Part shown: positions 5,315-10,435 of the stretch, piece after piece
Layout: each line of letters begins with the position of its first letter
How positions within the stretch are numbered: the stretch's first letter is position 1
Assembly: GCA_038213195.1 (NCBI GenBank)
Contig: JBBQTN010000190.1
Coordinates: forward strand, 1 to 10,435
Source: JAODBQ01 sp038213195
GTDB taxonomy: Bacteria > Actinomycetota > Acidimicrobiia > Acidimicrobiales > Ilumatobacteraceae
Length of the DNA: 10,435 nucleotides
Reading direction: 5' to 3'
Notes under the pieces: model-generated
The model's database searches: none
Told to the model about the DNA's origin: nothing
Seen by the model: only the letters and a program-made list of their open reading frames with translations
Position numbers and translations under genes: made by a program

Positions 5315-5562
5315 CCCGACGAGCGGTCGCCGGACTCTTCGGCGCACCCCCGCAATCCGGTCCCACCCCGACACGGTCGCGCTCTCTGTCAGTCATGCCA
5401 GGTCGCAGCCGACACGATCGACGAACGACGCCGACAGCCCCGACCTGCAGGGTACTGGTGGCGGCGTCGCCGCTTTTCTCGACGCGGGCAACCCCGCTGC
5501 CGACGCTGCCGTATGCGGGGGCGCGTACTCCTCGTGGCCGGCGGAAACCAGCGACGTCACCA

Positions 5563-5580
5563 GAGACCGCGATCGGTCTC
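5563..5580. repeat. Hyphenated dyad GAGACCG-CGAT-CGGTCTC
   Basis: Perfect 7-bp arms around a 4-bp spacer, operator-like in size. No gene starts close by on either strand; it may belong to a regulatory region whose gene has been lost. Confidence 0.4.
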
Positions 5581-5604
5581 GATGTCGACAATGGCGGCTT
5601 CGTG

Positions 5605-5633
5605 GTGTTGATCTGGTGGTCAACGGTCAACAC
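5605..5633. repeat. Inverted repeat GTGTTGA-N15-TCAACAC with a tandem GGTCAAC
   Basis: The 7-bp arms at 5605-5611 and 5627-5633 are exact reverse complements. Inside, GGTCAAC occurs twice back to back (5618-5624 and 5625-5631), so one half-site motif (GTCAAC/GTTGA) appears three times within 29 bp. It may be a lost regulator site, 25 bp from the dyad at 5563-5580. Confidence 0.35.
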
Positions 5634-6248
5634 GTCATCGGCCGACACCGGTGAGATTGTCACCGATCCGCATGCCGTGTGCTCGGCCATCTTGACCCAT
5701 CACCACAAAGCGTGGTGGTCCCCCGCCCAATCGATCCCTACGAACAGTCAGTCATCCTTTGCTTGTCTCGACGTTCTGGCGTCCCAAGCTGCGAGAGAAC
5801 GGGCGCGACCAAACGAACGGCGCTCGCGGCACGACACCCACCAGCGCTCATGGTCTCGTGATCCGCCGGCCACGGCACGCTGTGTCAACAGAGCCGAACG
5901 TTCAGGTTCCGAAGGTGCTCAGTGACTGACAACTTCAACACAGCAGCTTGCCTCTGCAGCTGCCTCCTGCTGCATGACCCATTGGGTTCCTGTCGAGCAG
6001 CACGTCGCCCACGCGAGGCTCGCCGATGTGGGACAGCGGAGTTGCTCTCGTGAGGCGATTCCCCGGAAAGTGTCACTCACGGTCAGGTGAGCGCTCCCAA
6101 GCCAGCGATAACGACGGCGACCACTCGACGTGGGTCTTCCGGGCGAAGGCACGTGATTCGCGCATGACGAACAGGTGCACCGGGCCGACCAGGATCAAGT
6201 TCACAAATCCGGCATCGACGTGTGGAATTTCGCCGTCGGCTGTTGCGG

Positions 6249-6356
6249 CGACTCAACACGGAGATCAAGCGGCGCGAACGTCCTGCAGATCTTCCCCAAC
6301 AACCCCGCCGTATCCGCCTCGTCGGAGCGGTCCTCGCCGAACAACGCCGCGCCTGA
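6249..6356 (+). mobile_element. IS256-family transposase, C-terminal remnant
   Basis: RLNTEIKRR (6249-6275) is the strongly conserved C-terminal box of IS256/Mutator transposases, usually ERLNKEIKRR. It is followed, with a two-base loss near 6276, by NVLQIFPNNPAV in the next frame. A further one-base loss near 6312 returns to IRLVGAVLAEQ in the original frame, and TGA follows at 6354-6356. The order and wording match the family end (VVGIFPN...RLVGAVLLEQ). The catalytic DDE part, over 300 residues, is absent, so this is a dead fragment. The following 80 bp may include the element's 3' non-coding end, but no terminal inverted repeat could be paired. Confidence 0.75.
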
Positions 6357-6431
6357 CGCCGGCATCATCGCCATCACCTGACGCCACCAGGAATCGCACA
6401 CCCGATTCTCACCACACCCCCGGCGGTCGGA

Positions 6432-6446
6432 CTCGGGGAAACCGAG
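6432..6446 (-). terminator. Short hairpin after the HxlR-type regulator
   Basis: CTCGG-GGAAA-CCGAG lies 5-20 bases beyond the stop of the minus-strand regulator. The stem is only 5 bp and no T-run follows on the minus strand, so this is a weak terminator candidate. Confidence 0.3.
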
Positions 6447-6451
6447 CTCAG

Positions 6452-7297
6452 TCACGGCAGAAAAAATGTGGCGTGAAATCGGTCGAGCAGGGCGTCGTCG
6501 CCTTGATGAACGAATGCCCCGTCACTCGAGCGGTTCGCGAGAAACGCGCTCAACTCGGCCTTCGCCACGACAACATCGAGCACCTCGGCGGGCTGGGGCA
6601 ATGCGCGCGCCGGCTGGGCGATGGCGTCGGCTCCGATGGCACGCAGCTCGAGCACGCCGTCAACCACGACGGCCGACACCGAGACCGCCGCGGGGAGCGA
6701 CGCCGATAGTGCCAACGCAGTGTCGGAAGTGGTGTGGGGGGTGATGGGAGTGGTGGGACGGCTGAAAGTCGTGTCGGCAGCGGGAACGCCGGCGGCCGAA
6801 GGGACCGGCACCTCGACGTCGGTTGCCACGTGCAACCGGTACTCAGCGGGCGGCATCGACCGTGCGACCTCCGATTGAAATGCGGCCCTCAGGGTGAACG
6901 ACAGCGAGTCGGCGGTGACATTCTCGCCGTCGGCCGGCTCGCCGATCGAACTCCAGCCCCAGCGCTCGAGGGCGAGCACGGCCGCCTCGAGCGCGCGCCC
7001 GCGGGCCGTCAATTCGTAGCCACCGCGCACGGCGGGAACGCGCCGGAGCACTCCCGCCCCTTGCAGCTCGCGCAGGCGGTCGCTCAAGATGTTCGTGGGG
7101 ATTCGCGGTAGTCCGAGCTTCAAGTCGCCGTAGCGGCGAGCGCCCGCGAGCAGGTCGCGAACGATGAGCAGAGCCCAACGATCGCCGACCCGTTCGAGCG
7201 CCCTGCCGACGCCGCTGTATTGCCCAAGCCCACGCGGCTGCCGTGCGGCCAAAGGACGCCGACTACACCGCGCTCGAAGCGTCGGCCGGGGCGCCAC
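6452..7297 (-). CDS. HxlR-family winged-helix regulator with C-terminal SCP2-like domain
   Basis: 281 residues from GTG 7297. The HxlR HTH spans residues ~24-114: GLGQYSGVGRALERVGDRWA, LLIVRDLLAGARRYGDLKLG, PRIPTNILSDRLRELQGAGV and the wing GGYELTARGRALE. Homologues of this layout continue into an SCP2/sterol-carrier-like domain; here LSFTLRAAF (132-140), YRLHVATDVEV (153-163), VVVDGVLELRA (210-220) and the end DDALLDRFHATFFLP fit it. Residues ~164-207 are a Pro/Thr/Ser/Ala-rich stretch inserted between two expected neighbouring strands. GTG 7297 overlaps the VOC gene by 35 bp. TTG 7252 would give MAARQPRGLGQYSG, closer to the usual N-terminus, and is a strong alternative; neither has a good ribosome site. 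HxlR proteins commonly sense electrophiles or aldehydes and control the neighbouring detoxification gene. It probably acts on the palindrome at 7793-7828 upstream of the VOC-regulator operon. Confidence 0.87.
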   Translation of the reverse strand: MAPRPTLRARCSRRPLAARQPRGLGQYSGVGRALERVGDRWALLIVRDLLAGARRYGDLKLGLPRIPTNILSDRLRELQGAGVLRRVPAVRGGYELTARGRALEAAVLALERWGWSSIGEPADGENVTADSLSFTLRAAFQSEVARSMPPAEYRLHVATDVEVPVPSAAGVPAADTTFSRPTTPITPHTTSDTALALSASLPAAVSVSAVVVDGVLELRAIGADAIAQPARALPQPAEVLDVVVAKAELSAFLANRSSDGAFVHQGDDALLDRFHATFFLP

Positions 7298-7730
7298 CCT
7301 GCTCGGCCATCAAGGCCTCCGGACCAGCGGCCATCGCGGCCGGGTCCATGAAGAGGAACGAGAGCGCGTTGCCATCCGGGTCATCGATGTCGCGCGAGTA
7401 CATGAAGCCGAGGTCTTGGGCGGGCCGAGCCTCCAAACCGCCGGCGGCGAGACCCCGGGCCAGCATGTCATCAACGGCCTCACGGCTGTCGAGCGTGAGT
7501 GAACTCTGCGACAAGCCGTGCGTCTTCGCGTCGGGGATCACCTTGTCAGTGAAGGTCGCGAAGAATTCGCGGCGCATGACCATGAAATAGATCGTGTCTG
7601 AGACGACGACGCAGATTGTGTTCTCGTCGCTGAACATGGGGTTGATCGTGTAGCCGAGCGCCTCGTAGAACGCCTTCGAACGGTCGACATCGTTCGTGGA
7701 GTAGCTCACGAAGATGCTGGTTGCAGACAT
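7263..7730 (-). CDS. VOC-superfamily (glyoxalase-like) protein
   Basis: 155 residues from ATG 7730, with GGAGG five bases upstream (7736-7740). Two beta-alpha-beta-beta-beta modules are visible: ATSIFVSYSTNDVDRSKAFY with ENTICVVVSDTIYFMVM, then LTLDSREAVDDMLARGLAAG with LGFMYSRDIDDPDGNALSFL. The fold covers the glyoxalase, dioxygenase and bleomycin-resistance families. The closest recollected branch has GFMYGxxFxDPDGHxWExxWMDPA near its end. Here the segment is DPDGNALSFLFMDPAAMA, so the Glu that normally closes the metal site is missing and the enzyme class is doubtful. A binding or sequestering role is possible. It is first in a two-gene operon with the HxlR regulator, whose start falls at or before its end. 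Cytoplasmic; substrate unknown. A long palindrome upstream suggests control by that regulator. Confidence 0.87.
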   Translation of the reverse strand: MSATSIFVSYSTNDVDRSKAFYEALGYTINPMFSDENTICVVVSDTIYFMVMRREFFATFTDKVIPDAKTHGLSQSSLTLDSREAVDDMLARGLAAGGLEARPAQDLGFMYSRDIDDPDGNALSFLFMDPAAMAAGPEALMAEQGGAPADASSAV

Positions 7731-7792
7731 GGTGGCCTCCTGAGGCGCAGGTGGAGCAGCGAGGTTCGCTGCGGATCGCCCCGACGAGTTCA

Positions 7793-7828
7793 GCTTGCTC
7801 TTTGCAAGTTCACTTGTCAATAGCAAGC
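7793..7828 (-). promoter_or_regulatory. 36-bp imperfect palindrome, candidate operator/promoter of the VOC-hxlR operon
   Basis: Outer arms GCTTGCT (7793-7799) and AGCAAGC (7822-7828) are exact reverse complements, as are inner arms CAAGT and ACTTG (7805-7809, 7812-7816 region, TC in the centre). Overall about 14 of 18 base pairs match. On the minus strand TTGACA (7820-7815) could be a -35 element inside it, although no good -10 follows. It ends about 62 bp before the VOC start. HxlR regulators bind such extended AT-richer palindromes as dimers or pairs of dimers, so autoregulation is likely. Confidence 0.55.
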
Positions 7829-7868
7829 AAACGTCGCCAACACTGCGACGCTGCGGCGAGATCGAGGA

Positions 7869-7897
7869 CGTCGTCACCGGTCGCCGGCTCGACGACG
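7869..7897. terminator. Strong hairpin between the alcohol dehydrogenase and VOC genes
   Basis: CGTCGTC (7869-7875) pairs with GACGACG (7891-7897), and CCGG (7877-7880) with CCGG (7884-7887) around a TCG loop. It lies 54-82 bp beyond the dehydrogenase stop and before the VOC promoter region, so it probably ends dehydrogenase transcription. TTT follows on the plus strand only, so a regulatory or chance role remains possible. Confidence 0.42.
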
Positions 7898-7950
7898 TTT
7901 GCCGTGTCCGCGGTGGGCTTGCCGCTCTCAGGCGGGGTGGTTCTCCGGCG

Positions 7951-8976
7951 TCACTGATCGAAGTCGGTGATGATGGCGCGACCGACGTAGCGGCCGGCTT
8001 CGAGGTCGTCGAAGACATCGCCGAGGTCGGCGAGTGCGGCGGTTCTGCCAATGTGGCTCTTGACGTGACCTGCGGCGGCCAGGTCGACGACCTCGCGCAT
8101 GTCCTGCACGGTGCCGACGGCGGAGTAGATGAGGGTGGGGTCGCGCCGGAAGAACTCCCAGGGGTTGATCTCCAGGTTGCCTTCACTGCTGGCGGGGATG
8201 CCGACGGCCACGAACAGCCCTCCGCGGCGAAGCATCTGCAGGCCGAGGGAGAAGCCGGCGAGCTTGGCGGAGAAGACGAGACTGGCGTCAACGCCGCCGA
8301 AGGACTGGACGGCGTCTGCCGCGTCGTCGGCGCTGAGCACCGTGTGCGCGCCGAGGGACTCGACGAAGGCCAGCCGCTCCGCGCCGATGTCGACACCCAC
8401 GACCTTGTAGCCGAAGGCGGTGGCGATCTGGACCGCGTAGTGGCCGAGTCCTCCGGCCGCGCCGATCACGGCGACGTGCCGGCCGGGAAGGATGTGATGC
8501 TTGAGCAGCTTCTTGACAGCGCCGTAGGCCGTGAGGCCGCCGCAGGCGAGCGCGGCCTCTTCGTCGCCGACGCTGTCGGGGAGCTTGACCAGCGACTTGG
8601 CGTAGACGCAGAACTCCTGCGCGAAGGTGCCCATGATGCCCTTGGCTTGGGCGCAGTGCCGGGGGTCACCACGCAAGCAGTACTCGCACGCGCCGCACCA
8701 GTAGCCGCCACCAGTGCCCCCAAGGCCGAGGATGACCCGGTCGCCGACCGAGGTGTAGCGGTCGGCGCCCGTGCCGAGCTCGGCGACGATGCCGATGCCC
8801 TCGTGGCCGAGGGGCATGTTGCGCGGCACGCCGTCCCAGTCACCGCGAGCGATGTGCAGGTCGGAGTGGCACACGCCCGCAGATCTCATCCGGATCAGCG
8901 CCTCGTCGTGCCTCGGCGTGGGCGAGGGTAGGTCTTCGATCCGGACCTCTCCCTGAACGAGTCGTGCTGCTTTCAC
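7951..8976 (-). CDS. Zinc-dependent alcohol dehydrogenase (MDR superfamily)
   Basis: 341 residues from GTG 8976, chosen because GGGGAG lies seven bases upstream (8984-8989) and because VKAARLVQGEVRIEDLPSPT is a normal MDR N-terminus. Catalytic zinc ligands: Cys36 in GVCHSD, His58-Glu59 in PLGHEG and Cys145 in ALACGGLTAYGA. Structural zinc ligands: Cys94, 97, 100 and 108 (CGACEYCLRGDPRHC). The Rossmann fingerprint is VAVIGAAGGLGHYAVQIA (168-185). Asp196 at the end of strand 2 (VVGVDIG) favours NAD over NADP. Length is close to the family's 340-350. It oxidises a primary or aromatic alcohol, or reduces the aldehyde, in the cytoplasm; the exact substrate cannot be read. Same strand as the antiporter, 106 bp downstream, so possibly co-transcribed. 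Aldehyde handling would suit the neighbouring VOC/HxlR detoxification pair, but a hairpin and a separate operator lie between them. Confidence 0.93.
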   Translation of the reverse strand: MKAARLVQGEVRIEDLPSPTPRHDEALIRMRSAGVCHSDLHIARGDWDGVPRNMPLGHEGIGIVAELGTGADRYTSVGDRVILGLGGTGGGYWCGACEYCLRGDPRHCAQAKGIMGTFAQEFCVYAKSLVKLPDSVGDEEAALACGGLTAYGAVKKLLKHHILPGRHVAVIGAAGGLGHYAVQIATAFGYKVVGVDIGAERLAFVESLGAHTVLSADDAADAVQSFGGVDASLVFSAKLAGFSLGLQMLRRGGLFVAVGIPASSEGNLEINPWEFFRRDPTLIYSAVGTVQDMREVVDLAAAGHVKSHIGRTAALADLGDVFDDLEAGRYVGRAIITDFDQ

Positions 8977-9082
8977 GCGATGTCTCCCCGTGTGTTGGTG
9001 CCTTTCCGCCCACACAAGCACATGCCGAGCGTGTGGCCATCGATCGAACGCGTCGTCGAGGACCACCGTGCGGGCGGGGAGG

Positions 9083-10303
9083 TCACCGTGATGATCGGAG
9101 GCGAGCTGCCATCGCTGGCTCGGGAAGCGCCGGCCGGAGCAGCGACAGCGACACGACCGGGAAGATCACGGCCGACAGCAGGCCTGCGGCAACGAAGGCG
9201 GACGCCGTGCCCGGGGTCAGCGCGCCGATGTCGACACCGATCATCGACGCAGTGACGATGAACGGCAACGAGGTCGCCTGCAGCAGCCCGGCTGCAACCG
9301 TCTCCCGCCGACCGGCGAGCTGACGCCGGTAGACCAGCGCCGGAACGCCGCGGGCGACCAGCAACGCGACGAGGAAGACGGGGACGAGCACGAGGTTCGA
9401 CGGATCGTTGCGCAGCGCGTCGAGGTCGAAGCGGACACCGCTCGTGACGAAGAAGATCGGCACCAGGAACCCGTAGCCGACGGCGTCGAGCTTGACGCGG
9501 AACAGCGGATGGGTGTGGGCCGCGTCGCGATCGATCATGCTGACGACGGCGCCGGCGACGAACGCCCCGAGGATCGTCTCGAGACCGGTCCGTTCGGCGA
9601 TGACGACGAGCGCGACGAGCAGCAGCATCGCACCCCGCACCCGGATCTGCGCGGTGGTGTCCTGCAGCCGAACCAACAGCTGCGAGATCTGCATCCGCCG
9701 CCCGAGCCCGGCGACCGACAACGCGATCACCGCGAGCAGGACGACGAAGACGCCGAGCAGGATCAGCTTCGAACCGGTTCCCGACGCGTCGCGCGAGAAC
9801 AGCAACGACAGCAGCACGACGGCGGCGAAGTCGCCGAGCGATGCGCCGACGATCACCAGCTGACCGAACGCGGTGGTGTTCAGGCCGCCTTCCTTCAGCA
9901 CGGGGATGACGAGGCCGAGTGACGTGGCCACGAGAGTGATCCCGATCAGCAGCGGATTGGACACGAGCCCGACTGCGTCGAGCACGTACCCCGCTGCGAG
10001 CCCGAGCGCGACAGAGACTCCGAGCCCGAGCAACGCGATCCGGAGCAGGCGACCGCGGAGGTGGTCGAACTCGATCTCCAAGCCGGACAGGAAGAGGAGG
10101 AACGCGAGACCGACGAGGGCGAGGATCTGCACGGGTTGGTCGGCGCGGGCCCAGCCGAGCACCGACGACCCGACGACGATGCCGAAGACGATCTCGACGA
10201 CGACCCCCGGGAGCCGCACGCGGGGCAGGAGGCCGAGCACGACCCGAGACACGAACGCCACCGCCAGCACGACGGCCAGGCTGTTGAACGACACATCGGG
10301 CAT
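9083..10303 (-). CDS. CPA2-family monovalent cation/proton antiporter
   Basis: 406 residues from ATG 10303, which has GAGGAG six bases upstream; ATG 10360 is in frame but lacks a ribosome site and adds only a Thr-rich hydrophilic leader. About 12-13 hydrophobic helices. Family marks: LAFLLFLSGLEIEFDHLRGR (67-86), the TM4-like unwound motif ATSLGLVIPVLKEGG (126-140), the ion-site acid in IVGASLGDFAAVVLL (Asp158), GAFVAGAVVSMIDRD (246-260) and FFVTSGVRFDLDAL (284-297). In CPA2 proteins such as NapA and KefB this Asp carries the exchanged ions. CPA2 members usually have two adjacent acids (DD) or QD; the residue before Asp158 here is Gly, so electroneutral exchange or a different stoichiometry is possible. 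No C-terminal RCK/TrkA domain is present, so nucleotide or glutathione gating is not expected. Likely role: Na+ or K+ and pH homeostasis at the inner membrane. Confidence 0.92.
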   Translation of the reverse strand: MPDVSFNSLAVVLAVAFVSRVVLGLLPRVRLPGVVVEIVFGIVVGSSVLGWARADQPVQILALVGLAFLLFLSGLEIEFDHLRGRLLRIALLGLGVSVALGLAAGYVLDAVGLVSNPLLIGITLVATSLGLVIPVLKEGGLNTTAFGQLVIVGASLGDFAAVVLLSLLFSRDASGTGSKLILLGVFVVLLAVIALSVAGLGRRMQISQLLVRLQDTTAQIRVRGAMLLLVALVVIAERTGLETILGAFVAGAVVSMIDRDAAHTHPLFRVKLDAVGYGFLVPIFFVTSGVRFDLDALRNDPSNLVLVPVFLVALLVARGVPALVYRRQLAGRRETVAAGLLQATSLPFIVTASMIGVDIGALTPGTASAFVAAGLLSAVIFPVVSLSLLRPALPEPAMAARLRSSR

Positions 10304-10363
10304 GACGGGCTCCTCGCTGGAGGTGATGGTGGTGAACGCGGTGCGGGTGGTTGTGGACATCGA

Positions 10364-10384
10364 GCGAGAGGTCGTATCTCTCGC
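10364..10384. promoter_or_regulatory. Dyad GCGAGAG-N7-CTCTCGC upstream of the antiporter
   Basis: Perfect 7-bp arms with a 7-bp spacer (GTCGTAT), 61-81 bp upstream of the antiporter start. Size and position suit an operator for that gene, possibly overlapping its promoter (GATACGAC on the minus strand could be a -10). It could also form a hairpin in a longer leader transcript. Confidence 0.42.
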
Positions 10385-10435
10385 GGGGTCGCAGCCACAC
10401 CTCGCTGATCGTCGAGGGCGCGGGCCAGCGCAACG

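Larger units (their letters stand above)
5315..6248. other. About 0.93 kb without a recognisable gene
   Basis: Frames remain open for up to ~175 codons on both strands, as expected by chance at this GC content, but none shows a conserved motif, a ribosome site with a sensible N-terminus, or steady codon preference. Two hyphenated dyads occur (5563-5580 and 5605-5633), plus a short hairpin CACCAC-AAAGC-GTGGTG (5701-5717). The stretch lies between the VOC and IS256 remnants and is probably decayed DNA. A GGAAAGTGTCACTCACGG segment at 6065-6082 could be an old insertion-sequence end, but no partner was found. Confidence 0.5.

Noticed and set aside
5395..5925. 176-codon plus-strand open frame as a gene
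   Set aside because: No recognisable motif, no convincing ribosome site, and composition that drifts along its length; likely open by GC content alone.
7795..8931. Long plus-strand open frame through the dehydrogenase
   Set aside because: Acidic/Ala/Gly-rich shadow of a clearly recognisable zinc dehydrogenase on the minus strand.
9009..9036. CCACAC-N15-GTGTGG as a terminator between antiporter and dehydrogenase
   Set aside because: Six-base arms with a 15-base loop and no T-run are too weak; the 106-bp gap may simply be transcribed through.
8977..9066. N-terminal extension of the alcohol dehydrogenase from 9066
   Set aside because: GTG 8976 has a good ribosome site and begins a standard MDR N-terminus; the 30 extra residues are basic/His-rich and unlike the family.
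8973..10433. 486-codon minus-strand frame across the antiporter
   Set aside because: Arg-rich throughout with no motifs; the antiporter in the neighbouring frame has membrane helices and family signatures.

Overview
The window is GC-rich (about two thirds G+C), with GTG/TTG starts, short overlapping cistrons and an ArsR/arsenate-reductase fusion. This fits a high-GC actinobacterium. Acidimicrobiia is a guess from the overall feel of the proteins, not something the sequence proves.

Region 1 (1-1857, plus strand) is the 3' part of an arsenic-resistance operon of three tightly coupled genes. They are an ArsR-type HTH fused to a low-molecular-weight arsenate reductase (its start lies outside the window), an aquaporin-like channel with an altered pore, and a second arsenate reductase carrying an N-terminal helical domain. 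A hairpin follows three bases after the last stop. The likely logic is reduction of arsenate by two reductases, with arsenite leaving through the channel. No ArsB or Acr3 pump is visible here.

Region 2 (1858-2760) looks like the edge of an old integrated element. It holds three TTGTCnGC repeats about one helical turn apart, two further dyads, and the C-terminal tail of a tyrosine recombinase. The tail is joined in frame to the wreck of an FAD-linked oxidase that has frame changes and an internal deletion.

Region 3 (2761-4777, plus) is an intact two-gene module: an ECF-type sigma factor and an overlapping single-pass membrane protein with a Pro/Thr-rich stalk and a large extracytoplasmic domain, presumably its anti-sigma partner.

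Region 4 (4778-6450) is a gene graveyard. It contains a truncated, twice-frameshifted YafY/WYL-type regulator, a perfect 8-bp-arm dyad that may have been its operator, the last ~28 residues of a divergent VOC protein, about 0.9 kb with no recognisable gene, and the C-terminal end of an IS256-family transposase.

Region 5 (6451-10435, minus) has four intact genes. A CPA2-type cation/proton antiporter and a zinc-dependent alcohol dehydrogenase lie upstream. After a hairpin and a long operator-like palindrome comes a VOC protein overlapping an HxlR-family regulator that has a C-terminal SCP2-like domain split by a low-complexity insert. The VOC plus regulator pair echoes the dead pair in region 4.

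No wholly new defence or metabolic system can be demonstrated. The most distinctive signals are the modified channel in the ars operon, the recombinase/oxidase junction with its repeat cluster, and the two VOC/regulator modules with clear dyad operators.
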